50,496 nt of DNA from Kordia sp. (lineage in GTDB: Bacteria > Bacteroidota > Bacteroidia > Flavobacteriales > Flavobacteriaceae). The position numbers and the translations under genes were made by a program. The stretch lies in assembly GCF_022447245.1 (NCBI RefSeq), contig NZ_JAKVBC010000037.1:1-50496 (forward strand). Direction: 5' to 3'. Shown here in pieces: positions 16,591 to 25,139 of the stretch (the stretch's first letter is position 1; the number at the start of each line of letters is the position of its first letter). The notes under the pieces were generated by a model. That model had not been told where the DNA came from. It searched no databases and was given only the letters and a program-made list of their open reading frames with translations.

Positions 16591-18207
16591 ATGAAAACTA
16601 TGATAAAGAAAATTACAATTATATTAATCATCCTATTATTAGGAAGTAACCAACAATTTTTTGCGCAAACTCAGTGTAACACAGGTTCCAATGTTGTTTC
16701 ACTTTATACCCAAGAAGATGTAGATAACTTTGTAAATATGTATGCAGGTACTTGTAATTATGTGCCAGAACTTAACATAGGTAGTTTCAGTAACCCTAAT
16801 TCAATTACAGATATTTCAGGACTATCTTTTATCACAGAAGTTTATAGCTTGAAATTGAATAGTCTACAGGCATTATCGTCATTTACGGGGTTAGAAAATC
16901 TTCAATCTGTTGTAAAATTAACTATTCTTAATTGTGATTTAGTGACTGATATCTCTTTTCCAAATTTAGTTATAAATGATCCAGTAAATACGAGTCTCAA
17001 TATAAGTGGATGCAATAATTTACAATCATTTACATTAAATCAAACTACAGATCATTACATTAAGTCTGGTCCAATAATCAAAAATAATCCGCAATTAACA
17101 AACTTGAATTATAGTATTGATCCTTCTACAACGAATAGTAATGGCTCAGGTGTTGAGATTATAAATAATGATAGTTTGACATCCTTAGCTTTTTTAGGGA
17201 ATATATCTAATGATTCTAGAAGTATAATAATCGAAGGAAATGCATCCTTAACAAGTTTGTCTAGTTTGCATGTGGGAACAACAATCCATAGGCTATGGTT
17301 TATTAATAACCCTATACAAAATTTGGATGGTTTAGAAAGTGTAACAACAATCAATATGTTAACAATTAATCAAAGTAATTTGTCAAACTTATTAGGTTTT
17401 CAAAATGTGACGAATTTGAGTCAACTATATATTGGTGGTGCTCCACTTAGTTCACTCCAAGGATTAAATGTAAGTCAATTAGGTCTTTTGAAAATAAGCT
17501 ATACCGATATTGTAAATCTTCAGGGGCTCGATAATTTAGTTAGTGCGGGTACACTAGAATTTTCATCAAATGCTTCTTTAACAAATCTGTCAGGATTGGA
17601 AAATATAGCCGATATTAATAGACTTAGATTAATAGGCAATAGTTCATTAGTAGATATTTCAGTAATAAGTGATTTTCTATCTTTGAGCAATTTAGAATTA
17701 ACATTAGAAAATAATACACAATTATCAAATTGTTGTATAATAGAGACACTTTTAGAGCGAGGACTTGAGTATTCATCATTAATTATTTCAAATAATGCTT
17801 TTACCTGTTCAGATATCAATTCAGCTATTTTAAATTGTACTGAAGATGGATTGTTGATTGATCTAGATAACTGTGATGATATTTCAAATCCAGATCAAAC
17901 AGATACTGATAATGATGGTGTGGGTGATCCGTGTGATAATTGCCCAACAGTAGCAAATAATAATCAATTGGATAGTGACAATGACGGAATAGGTGATGCA
18001 TGTCAAGGGCAAGCAGGTGCGAATAGTGGTTTTGTAGGAGTTAGTACAAATAATCCATTGGCTAAATTTCATGTAGAGGATGGTGATGTGTTTATCAGTA
18101 ATATCAATCGTGGAATTATTATGAAAACAGCTGACGGGAAATGTTTTAGATACCAGCCAGATACCAATGGAAAGTTGGTAGGAACTCAAATAATTTGCCC
18201 ACAATAA
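16591..18207 (+). CDS. secreted leucine-rich / thrombospondin type 3 repeat protein
   Basis: 538 aa from ATG 16591 (MKTMIKK); the ATG at 16573 overlaps the previous gene's end and is less likely. Signal peptide through FFAQ. Residues about 50-400 are leucine-rich repeats of the receptor L-domain style ([40 protein letters not shown]). Two calcium-binding thrombospondin type 3 repeats follow ([34 protein letters not shown]), then a conserved tail ([20 protein letters not shown]...CFRYQP...IICPQ). Probably a surface or secreted binding protein. The tail is shared with the decayed copy upstream. Confidence 0.82.
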   Translation: MKTMIKKITIILIILLLGSNQQFFAQTQCNTGSNVVSLYTQEDVDNFVNMYAGTCNYVPELNIGSFSNPNSITDISGLSFITEVYSLKLNSLQALSSFTGLENLQSVVKLTILNCDLVTDISFPNLVINDPVNTSLNISGCNNLQSFTLNQTTDHYIKSGPIIKNNPQLTNLNYSIDPSTTNSNGSGVEIINNDSLTSLAFLGNISNDSRSIIIEGNASLTSLSSLHVGTTIHRLWFINNPIQNLDGLESVTTINMLTINQSNLSNLLGFQNVTNLSQLYIGGAPLSSLQGLNVSQLGLLKISYTDIVNLQGLDNLVSAGTLEFSSNASLTNLSGLENIADINRLRLIGNSSLVDISVISDFLSLSNLELTLENNTQLSNCCIIETLLERGLEYSSLIISNNAFTCSDINSAILNCTEDGLLIDLDNCDDISNPDQTDTDNDGVGDPCDNCPTVANNNQLDSDNDGIGDACQGQAGANSGFVGVSTNNPLAKFHVEDGDVFISNINRGIIMKTADGKCFRYQPDTNGKLVGTQIICPQ

Positions 18208-18213
18208 AATGAA

Positions 18214-18247
18214 AAAAGCGGTTGTATCTTAGTGGACAACCGCTTTT
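18214..18247. terminator. bidirectional terminator between the TSP3-repeat gene and rpe
   Basis: A perfect 12-bp stem AAAAGCGGTTGT / ACAACCGCTTTT with a 10-base loop, and A/T tracts on both sides. It serves the plus-strand gene ending at 18207 and the minus-strand rpe ending at 18271. Confidence 0.88.
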
Positions 18248-18270
18248 CTATATTACTTTTATAAGTTTCT

Positions 18271-18930
18271 TTACGAAACTAGCTGCTTTAAATTCTGAAT
18301 AGTTGCTGTTGGATTCTCAGAACGGAATACAAAACTTCCCGCAACCAATACATCTGCACCAGCATCTACCAAAGCTTTAGCATTTTTATCATTGACACCA
18401 CCATCGATTTCAATTTCGGTTGCAGCTCCTTTTTCTGTAATCAATGCTTTAAGTTTTTTGACTTTATCATACGTATTTTCTATAAATGATTGCCCTCCAA
18501 ATCCAGGATTTACACTCATGATACAAACCAAATCAATATCTTGAATAACGTCTTCTAAGAGACTTATATTGGTATGTGGATTCAAAGCTACTCCAGCTTT
18601 CATTCCTGCCGCTTTGATTGCTTGTAGTGTTCTGTGTAAGTGTGTACATGCTTCGTAATGTACCGTTAACACATCTGCACCTAAATCAGCAAATGTTTGA
18701 ATATAACGATCTGGGTCAACGATCATTAAATGTACATCTATAGTTTTGGTAGCGTGTTTACTAATCGCTTTTAATACTGGCATTCCGAAAGAAATGTTCG
18801 GCACAAAAACGCCGTCCATAATATCAATATGAAACCAATCAGCTTCACTTGCGTTTACCATTTCAATATCGCGTTGTAAGTTGGCAAAATCTGCAGCCAA
18901 GATCGATGGCGCAATTCGTTTTGTAGACAT
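18271..18930 (-). CDS. rpe: ribulose-phosphate 3-epimerase
   Basis: 219 aa. Interconverts ribulose-5-phosphate and xylulose-5-phosphate in the pentose phosphate pathway. Family signatures: IAPSILAADFANLQRDI, DWFHIDIMDGVFVPNISFG (metal-binding His and Asp), IDVHLMIVDPDRYI, IMSVNPGFGGQSFI and EIDGGVNDKNA. An open frame reaches 19002, but homology begins at MSTKRIAPSI, so ATG 18930 is the start; the upstream stretch includes the rpoD terminator hairpin. The leader just before the ATG is A/C-rich with no Shine-Dalgarno. Confidence 0.96.
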   Translation of the reverse strand: MSTKRIAPSILAADFANLQRDIEMVNASEADWFHIDIMDGVFVPNISFGMPVLKAISKHATKTIDVHLMIVDPDRYIQTFADLGADVLTVHYEACTHLHRTLQAIKAAGMKAGVALNPHTNISLLEDVIQDIDLVCIMSVNPGFGGQSFIENTYDKVKKLKALITEKGAATEIEIDGGVNDKNAKALVDAGADVLVAGSFVFRSENPTATIQNLKQLVS

Positions 18931-18976
18931 AATTTGTAGTGTGTTGTTATTTGCCGACAAAAGTACTATAAAATAA

Positions 18977-18999
18977 ACGCTCTCGCAATGCGAGAGCGT
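18977..18999 (-). terminator. hairpin terminator downstream of rpoD
   Basis: A perfect 10-bp GC-containing stem (ACGCTCTCGC / GCGAGAGCGT) with a 3-base loop, followed on the minus strand by the T-rich TTATTTTATAG. It separates rpoD from rpe. Confidence 0.7.
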
Positions 19000-19065
19000 C
19001 ATTCATCAATCAAAAAACGAACAGTTATGTTATAAAAACTAAACTGCTGTACGGTTTTTAGGAGT

Positions 19066-19929
19066 TTATCCTAAATATGTTTTTAATATTTTACTTCGTG
19101 ATGTGTGCTTTAAACGACGAATCGCTTTTTCTTTAATTTGACGTACACGCTCACGAGTTAAGTCGAAAGTTTCTCCAATTTCTTCCAAAGTCATAGGATG
19201 TTGATTTCCTAATCCGAAATATAAACGGATAACATCTGCTTCTCTCGGCGTCAATGTTTCTAAAGCACGCTCAATCTCTGTTTTTAAAGATTCATGTAAT
19301 AATTCTTTATCAGGATTTGGCGATTCTCCAGAATTCAATACGTCATATAAGTTCGAATCTTCTCCTTCAACTAACGGCGCATCCATAGATACGTGGCGTC
19401 CAGAGTTCTTCATCGACTCTTTTACATCATTCACAGTCATGTCTAATTCCTTTGCAATTTCCTCTGCAGAAGGTACTCTTTCATGACTTTGCTCAAGATA
19501 CGCAAAAGTTTTATTAATTTTATTAATCGAACCAATTTTGTTTAAAGGTAAGCGCACAATACGTGATTGTTCTGCTAATGCTTGTAAGATAGATTGTCTA
19601 ATCCACCATACTGCATACGATATAAATTTAAAACCACGCGTTTCGTCAAAACGTTGAGCGGCTTTAATTAGACCCAAATTTCCTTCATTGATCAAATCAG
19701 GAAGTGTTAATCCTTGATTTTGATACTGCTTTGCAACCGATACTACGAAACGAAGGTTAGCTTTTGTTAATTTTTCTAGAGCAATTTGGTCTCCAGCCTT
19801 GATTCTTTGAGCTAATTCTACTTCTTCGTCTGCTGTAATAAGGTCAACTTTACCGATTTCTTGAAGATATTTGTCTAAGGACGCAGTTTCCCTGTTGGTA
19901 ACCTGCTTGGTAATTTTAAGTTGTCTCAT
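19066..19929 (-). CDS. rpoD: housekeeping RNA polymerase sigma factor RpoD/SigA (Bacteroidota type)
   Basis: 287 aa, the short form usual in Bacteroidota, which lacks region 1.1 and the large non-conserved insert. Region 1.2: [25 protein letters not shown]. Region 2: [36 protein letters not shown] and [16 protein letters not shown]. Region 3: [16 protein letters not shown]. Region 4: [12 protein letters not shown] and the helix-turn-helix [23 protein letters not shown]. It recognises the TTTG / TAnnTTTG promoters of this phylum. Confidence 0.97.
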   Translation of the reverse strand: MRQLKITKQVTNRETASLDKYLQEIGKVDLITADEEVELAQRIKAGDQIALEKLTKANLRFVVSVAKQYQNQGLTLPDLINEGNLGLIKAAQRFDETRGFKFISYAVWWIRQSILQALAEQSRIVRLPLNKIGSINKINKTFAYLEQSHERVPSAEEIAKELDMTVNDVKESMKNSGRHVSMDAPLVEGEDSNLYDVLNSGESPNPDKELLHESLKTEIERALETLTPREADVIRLYFGLGNQHPMTLEEIGETFDLTRERVRQIKEKAIRRLKHTSRSKILKTYLG

Positions 19930-20062
19930 GTACTCTACTTGGGATTTTGATCTTGTGCTTACGCTACTAGTTATACGTACGAATTGGTATAAATGTTACA
20001 AAAAGTTAAAAAATATTTTAAATAAACTTTTCGAAAAGTGTAATTCCTTTAAAATTAAAAGA

Positions 20063-20824
20063 TTACACACCTCTTTTATCACCATAAATATGCACATGCA
20101 AACGATCAGTATAGTGAAATTGATGCTTTTTGCATACTTCAATCAGCCATTGTTGCTTATTTTTCAATGCTTCTGGATTGGTTCCTTCGGGCATTAAGTA
20201 TACTTTTTGGTTAGGAATCTTATAAGTTGTACAAATGTTTAACACTTCCGTGAGATCGTTCTCAGAGGAAATTACAAACTTAAAAACTGCTTTTTCATTT
20301 GTAGAAAAGTATTCGTATGCTGCTGGTTTTTCACGTAATTTCTTCGGATTGTTAGAATTTGCCAACTTAGGAGATACATTATATTGATCAATCAAGGCTT
20401 CAAAGGTTGCATCAGGCAACAACGTACCATTGGTTTCAATCTCAAAAAAATAATCGTCTGCTTTACTATTGAAAAATTCGATTAAAGCTGAAAGTTCTTG
20501 CAATTGCATCATGGGTTCGCCACCAGTCAATACAATGTTTTTACAACCAGTTTTTGCAACTTCTTCATAGATTTCTTCCAGCGTAAGCGAAATAATCATT
20601 TTATCCATTTGATACTTTTTATACGCTGGATCTTCATCTTTTACATGCGCAAAACGCGTTTTCTCCCAATTCCACGTATAATCTGTATCGCACCAAATAC
20701 AATGCAAATTACAAAGCGATGTTCTAATAAACACGCTCGGCTGTCCCATATTTTTTCCTTCTCCTTGTATGGAATGAAAAATTTCAGGTCTTCCGTCCAG
20801 ATTTGCAATTTTCAATTTCGTCAT
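20063..20824 (-). CDS. queE: 7-carboxy-7-deazaguanine synthase (radical SAM)
   Basis: 253 aa. Converts 6-carboxy-tetrahydropterin to 7-carboxy-7-deazaguanine in queuosine biosynthesis. Features: FHSIQGEGKNMGQPSVFIRT, the radical SAM motif CNLHCIWCDTDYTW, IVLTGGEPMMQ (SAM-binding) and FEIETNGT. The long insert between CDTDYTW and SLTLEEI is of the size seen in other Bacteroidota. Single minus-strand gene, divergent from the HMG-CoA reductase operon. Confidence 0.93.
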   Translation of the reverse strand: MTKLKIANLDGRPEIFHSIQGEGKNMGQPSVFIRTSLCNLHCIWCDTDYTWNWEKTRFAHVKDEDPAYKKYQMDKMIISLTLEEIYEEVAKTGCKNIVLTGGEPMMQLQELSALIEFFNSKADDYFFEIETNGTLLPDATFEALIDQYNVSPKLANSNNPKKLREKPAAYEYFSTNEKAVFKFVISSENDLTEVLNICTTYKIPNQKVYLMPEGTNPEALKNKQQWLIEVCKKHQFHYTDRLHVHIYGDKRGV

Positions 20825-20910
20825 AAATGCTGCTTCAAAAGGTAAACCACAAAATTAACGCATTCCAATTGGAGAGACAAAACTATATGAAACGGAATCA
20901 AATTTGAATT

Positions 20911-20931
20911 TATATTTGTGAAAATCACAAA
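20911..20931. promoter_or_regulatory. -7 box overlapped by a palindrome, upstream of the lipid operon
   Basis: TATATTTG (20911-20918) matches TAnnTTTG exactly. Overlapping it, TTTGTGAAAATCACAAA (20915-20931) is a perfect inverted repeat with 7-bp arms around AAA, reminiscent of CRP/FNR-family half-sites but with a shorter spacer. It lies about 80 bases before the ATG at 21012, in the divergent gap with queE. A repressor bound here would occlude the promoter. Confidence 0.45.
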
Positions 20932-21011
20932 AAATAATTCTATAGTTTGTGTTGATTGCTCTTTTTGATGTGATTATTGCAATAATTTTGAATGTATTAA
21001 AATTTGAGATT

Positions 21012-23321
21012 ATGGAAATACCGATTATACCAGGAAGAGGACTTGTAACAAGTACTGCAACGAATATGCGTTTGGACTTTTTAGAAGCCAATGACATCGA
21101 TACAAATATCATTTCTGAAGCCACATTAGAGTTTCAGGATATTAGAGGAAATATAGAATCTTATATCGGAAGCACTGAAATTCCATTGGGCATTGTTGGT
21201 CCATTACTTTTTAATGATCAAGAAACACAAGAATTAGTGTACTGCCCAGCAGGAACTTTAGAAGGAGCGTTGATTGCAAGCATGAATCGCGGCGCTAAAG
21301 TGATTAGCAAAAGCAAAGGTTTTTCTGCAGAAGTGAAATGGCAAAGAATGACGCGTTCGCCTATGTTTATTTTTGAAAACGTAGAAGAAGCTTCTATTTT
21401 TAAACACTATGTAAAAACTGCATTTTTAAGTATCAAAGAAGCTGCGGAAGCACATACAAATTATGGAAAACTAATAGCAATTAATTGCATTCAAGATATA
21501 AATGTAATACATACAAAGTTTAGCTACGAAACACGCGATGCTTCTGGACAAAATATGACAACAACCTGTACGTGGCATGCAATGCTGTATTTGGTAGAAG
21601 CTTTTACAAATGCAACAGGAGTTAAACCTTTAGATTTTGTGATTGAAGGAAATGGTGCGTGTGATAAAAAAGTATCACAATACAATATAGATTCTGGTAG
21701 AGGAATTCATGTAGTAGCCAAATGCGTGCTTTCAGAAGAAATCATCACGAAAGTACTGCGTACAACTTCCGATAAACTGATGCGTTGTTTTCATCCTTCC
21801 AAAAAGTTAGCAGAAAAAGACGGAATGGTTGGTTATAATATCAATGTTGCTAATGCGATTGCTGCGATTTTTGTGGCAACAGGGCAAGACTTGGCTTCTA
21901 TCCATGAGTCTAGTGTGGGAATATTGCATTTGGAACAAAAAAATGGCGGATTGTATATGCGATTAACTTTACCAAACTTAGTCATAGGAAGTATTGGCGG
22001 CGGAACTTCCTTACCGAGACAAGCACAGGCATTGAAAATAATGGATTGTCATGGAAGCGGAAAAGTGGAGCGATTTGCGAAACTCATCGCAGGTTTTGCG
22101 TTAGGATTAGAGATTTCAACTTATGCCGCAATTGTCAGTGGTGAATTCGCAAAAGCACATGAAAAATTAGGAAGAAACAAACCTGTACAATGGTTATTAC
22201 CTTCAGAACTGACATCAAGCTTTGTACAATCGAGTTTGAATGGTTTTTTTGAAGACAAACAGATTCAGCACATCCAGCCAAAGTCACATGAGTTGTTAGA
22301 GAATGGAATTTTAACAAACATAGCATCAAAGGTTAATAAAAAAATCATAGGTTTTTTGCCATTTCAGATTGATTACATACAACAAAATGGCATCGCCCAA
22401 ACCAAAGATGTACTCATAAAATCAAAACCACTTGATGATGAGGTAATCAAAGGTTTGCATACCATTGCTGCTTCTATAAGTCCAACATTGTCAGATGTGT
22501 TGATAAAATCTAAACGACATTTAGAATACCATAATTGTCATCTCAAAGAAATTGAGTTGTATTCGTATTTACACAAAAGCGGATTTGAAAATATGCCAAA
22601 GTATTTTGGGAAACATGTCAATCCAAAACGTGAAATTTTTATGTTGATTCAAGAATTTTTGTCTGTTTCTGATATGAAAATCATGAACACTGAAAACGAT
22701 CCTAAACAATGGAAACCTGGCGATATTCTTTCTGTCATGAAAACAATTACACAATTTCATCAAGAAGTGAAGTTGGAAGATTTTACACATGTTCAAGAAT
22801 TCCAACCGTGGAAAGTGAGCGAATTATACAAAAAAATGATGCAGATTCTCATCACAGAATGTGCAGAAGTAGATCAAAAAAATGTATTGGAAAAACTACA
22901 TGATGAGATTGATGATCTAAAAAATCAAGAAAAAGAGATTCATGTTGAAAAAACAATTGTGCACAACGATTTTAATCCGAGGAACATTGCAATTAGAAAT
23001 AATGGAATGCCAGTAATTTACGATTGGGAATTAGCAGTTATTGATGTGCCACAACGTGATATTGTAGAGTTTTTGAGTTTTACATTATTGCCAAGTTTCA
23101 AAAAAGATGAACTTTATTTTTATCTAAAAACACATTATCAATTGTATGATGAAGTGGATTGGAATGTATGGATAAAAACTTATAGATATGCATTGAAAGT
23201 GTACATCATCACGCGATTGTCTTTCTATGAAGTTTCAGGAATTTTAATTGCGTACGATTTCTCAAAACGCGTATTGAAAACGGCATTAAAAATGCTCAAA
23301 TATTTGGAAGAAGATGCATAG
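21012..23321 (+). CDS. HMG-CoA reductase fused to an APH/choline-kinase-like domain
   Basis: 769 aa from ATG 21012 (the open frame back to a GTG at 20949 has no homology). Residues 50-400 are an HMG-CoA reductase: STEIPLGIVGPL, GTLEGALIASMNRG (catalytic Glu84), EGNGACDKK (Lys at 219/220), GQDLAS (Asp293), LPNLVIGSIGGGTSLPRQAQ and the C-terminal His383 in AHEKLGRNK. Residues 465-769 are an aminoglycoside-phosphotransferase fold with the catalytic loop HNDFNPRN (651-658) and metal-binding YDWE (Asp671). All key residues of both domains are present. The stop overlaps the next gene's ATG. HMG-CoA reductase makes mevalonate; the kinase substrate is unknown. Confidence 0.85.
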   Translation: MEIPIIPGRGLVTSTATNMRLDFLEANDIDTNIISEATLEFQDIRGNIESYIGSTEIPLGIVGPLLFNDQETQELVYCPAGTLEGALIASMNRGAKVISKSKGFSAEVKWQRMTRSPMFIFENVEEASIFKHYVKTAFLSIKEAAEAHTNYGKLIAINCIQDINVIHTKFSYETRDASGQNMTTTCTWHAMLYLVEAFTNATGVKPLDFVIEGNGACDKKVSQYNIDSGRGIHVVAKCVLSEEIITKVLRTTSDKLMRCFHPSKKLAEKDGMVGYNINVANAIAAIFVATGQDLASIHESSVGILHLEQKNGGLYMRLTLPNLVIGSIGGGTSLPRQAQALKIMDCHGSGKVERFAKLIAGFALGLEISTYAAIVSGEFAKAHEKLGRNKPVQWLLPSELTSSFVQSSLNGFFEDKQIQHIQPKSHELLENGILTNIASKVNKKIIGFLPFQIDYIQQNGIAQTKDVLIKSKPLDDEVIKGLHTIAASISPTLSDVLIKSKRHLEYHNCHLKEIELYSYLHKSGFENMPKYFGKHVNPKREIFMLIQEFLSVSDMKIMNTENDPKQWKPGDILSVMKTITQFHQEVKLEDFTHVQEFQPWKVSELYKKMMQILITECAEVDQKNVLEKLHDEIDDLKNQEKEIHVEKTIVHNDFNPRNIAIRNNGMPVIYDWELAVIDVPQRDIVEFLSFTLLPSFKKDELYFYLKTHYQLYDEVDWNVWIKTYRYALKVYIITRLSFYEVSGILIAYDFSKRVLKTALKMLKYLEEDA

Positions 23322-23829
23322 TTTTTTACAACATATCTATATTGTTTTGCTGCCTTTAATCATTTCAAATGTATTGCACATGTTTGTGATTAAAAAAAAT
23401 ATGTTTTCATGGTTGACAATATCAATTTCACAAAAACTATTTGGCAAAAATAAAACATGGAGAGGCTTTGTGTTTGTTTCCCTTGTGAACTCCATAGTGT
23501 TATACGTACTTGATTTGGCCTGTAATTTTCAATTAGAACATACTTTCTTTATAGGGTTTATGCTTGGTTTCTCATATATGTTGTTTGAGTTACCAAATTC
23601 GTATATGAAACGAAAATTGGGAATTCAAGCTGGACAACAAGCAACATCCAACAGAATACTCTTTGCATTCATTGACAAAATGGATTCTGCTTTTGGAGTC
23701 ATATTGGTGTACTTTTTAATGGGATTTATCTCGTTTCCATATGCGTTGCTACTCTTCATAATCTCCAGTGCAACCCATATTATAATCAGTCAACTTTTAG
23801 TTCAATTTCACATCAAAAAATCATTCTAA
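23314..23829 (+). CDS. CDP-archaeol synthase (CarS)-like integral membrane protein
   Basis: 171 aa with about five membrane helices. Motifs typical of the CarS/CdsA-related CTP-transferase family: FGKNKTWRGF (residues 43-52), ELPNSYMKRKLGIQAGQQ (92-109) and FIDKMDSAFG (119-128), matching the GKTWRG, ExxNSxxKRRxGI and DxxD blocks. Such enzymes activate a membrane lipid phosphate with CTP to give a CDP-lipid. ATG 23314 overlaps the end of the HMG-CoA reductase fusion by 8 bases, and the next gene begins 1 base after the stop. CarS is best known from archaeal ether-lipid synthesis; the substrate here is unknown. Confidence 0.75.
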   Translation: MHSFLQHIYIVLLPLIISNVLHMFVIKKNMFSWLTISISQKLFGKNKTWRGFVFVSLVNSIVLYVLDLACNFQLEHTFFIGFMLGFSYMLFELPNSYMKRKLGIQAGQQATSNRILFAFIDKMDSAFGVILVYFLMGFISFPYALLLFIISSATHIIISQLLVQFHIKKSF

Positions 23830-23830
23830 C

Positions 23831-24400
23831 ATGGAAAAAGAAAATATATACAATGTTCCTAATTTTTTAAGCTTTTACCGATTGCTCACATTTCCCTTAA
23901 TCGTATGGTTTATCTATACAGGAGAAGAAAAGATGTTTGCCATATTTTTATGTGTAAACTTAGTCACAGATATTTTAGATGGTTTGATTGCGAGAAGTTT
24001 CAATCTGCAAACAAAATTTGGCGCAAGATTAGATTCATTAGCTGACAACGGAACGTTCATTGCTGCTTTTATCGGAATTTTCACGTTTAAAATTCATGAC
24101 TTTGCGGAATCTATTTGGATGCTTTGGACATTCATTGGTTTCTTCGTGTTAGGCTTATTGATCTCTTTTATAAAATTCAGGCAGTTTCCAACTCTACATT
24201 TATACACCACAAAAATTGGAGGTTACGTTCAGGGTTTCTTCATTTTTGTATTGTTTGCGTGGAGTTATAATGAATATTTGTTTTATGTAGCAATGATTAT
24301 TGGATACATTTCACACATTGAAGAAATTATAATTCTCATGATTTCAAATGCAATGAAAACAGATGCCAAAGGTTTGTATTGGGTTTTGAAAGAAAGTTAA
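23831..24400 (+). CDS. CDP-alcohol phosphatidyltransferase family protein
   Basis: 189 aa with multiple membrane helices and the complete family signature D-x2-D-G-x2-A-R-x8-G-x3-D-x3-D (DILDGLIAR at 47-55, G64, D68, D72). The family swaps CMP on a CDP-activated alcohol for a second alcohol, for example CDP-diacylglycerol plus inositol, serine or glycerol phosphate. It follows the CarS-like gene after one base, the natural order for making and then using a CDP-lipid. The acceptor alcohol cannot be read from the sequence. Confidence 0.9.
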   Translation: MEKENIYNVPNFLSFYRLLTFPLIVWFIYTGEEKMFAIFLCVNLVTDILDGLIARSFNLQTKFGARLDSLADNGTFIAAFIGIFTFKIHDFAESIWMLWTFIGFFVLGLLISFIKFRQFPTLHLYTTKIGGYVQGFFIFVLFAWSYNEYLFYVAMIIGYISHIEEIIILMISNAMKTDAKGLYWVLKES

Positions 24401-24420
24401 AAGCGTTGATTTTTCCATAA

Positions 24421-24455
24421 CCCAACACCCAACACCCAACATCTAAAATCTAAAC
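24421..24455 (+). repeat. degenerate heptamer repeat (5 units)
   Basis: Three copies of CCCAACA followed by TCTAAAA and TCTAAAC, in strict 7-base register, end one base before the ATG at 24457. The pattern YCYAAMA recurs at 34143-34183, and a related 7-base repeat occurs at 33244-33271. Confidence 0.75.
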
Positions 24456-24456
24456 T

Positions 24457-24873
24457 ATGTCTTTCTTTTTCAAGCAATCCGAAACTACTCGACTGCTAAT
24501 TATTGCTGCTTTAGGTGTGATTTTAGGATTCATTACCTATGAAATTGTATACTATTTGAATCCGTTTTCTCCCAAAGCTACGATTAGTTGGATACTGGCT
24601 TTTATTATTGGAATTGCACGACAACATGCATTACACAGATATTTTACTTTTTCGCATCAAGGTTCATACTTTAAAAGTTTATATCGAGCGTATATTGTAG
24701 ATACTGTCGGACTGCTATTTAGTACTGGACTCAATTGGTTTCTGGCTGAAGTTTTACAGTTGCATCATCGTTTGGTGTGGGGAATTTGTTTGCTATCTTC
24801 AGCTTTGATTAGTTTAGTGTTTCTTAAAAAGTATATCTTTAAGTCTACTTCAAGTATTTCATACATAATATAG
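24457..24873 (+). CDS. GtrA-like small membrane protein
   Basis: 138 aa with four hydrophobic segments and the GtrA-like layout: short polar N-terminus, GVILGFITYEIVYYL, an Arg/His-rich loop RQHALHRYFTFSHQ corresponding to the N-R-x-F-x-F loop of GtrA proteins, then two more helices and a basic C-terminus. GtrA proteins are thought to help move polyprenyl-linked sugars across membranes. It is 56 bases after the CDP-alcohol transferase, separated by the heptamer repeat, and is probably in the same transcription unit. Confidence 0.65.
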   Translation: MSFFFKQSETTRLLIIAALGVILGFITYEIVYYLNPFSPKATISWILAFIIGIARQHALHRYFTFSHQGSYFKSLYRAYIVDTVGLLFSTGLNWFLAEVLQLHHRLVWGICLLSSALISLVFLKKYIFKSTSSISYII

Positions 24874-25139
24874 AATGTCCGTAAAAAACACAGTTTGTCC
24901 TGAGTTTTCTGTTTTTTATTAAATGCAATAATTAAAAGTATGCCTTCTATTTAAATTTGCAACTTTACATGCTACAGCTAATTTAATTTATAAAAGTAGG
25001 TAGCAAAATTGTCGCTTGTAAACTAGAAAATATACCAGATATTGAATGGAATATATTTTTGATAGACTTGTGTTAAATAAAGTCCAAAAATATTTCAAGT
25101 TTAACTTGAGTTTCCTAATTTCACGACAAAGAAAAAGTA

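Noticed and set aside
18931-19002. Longer rpe start
   Set aside because: It would translate the rpoD terminator hairpin; the homologous start is MSTKRIAPSI at 18930.
24421-24455. CRISPR-like array
   Set aside because: Units are 7 bases with no spacers and no cas genes nearby.
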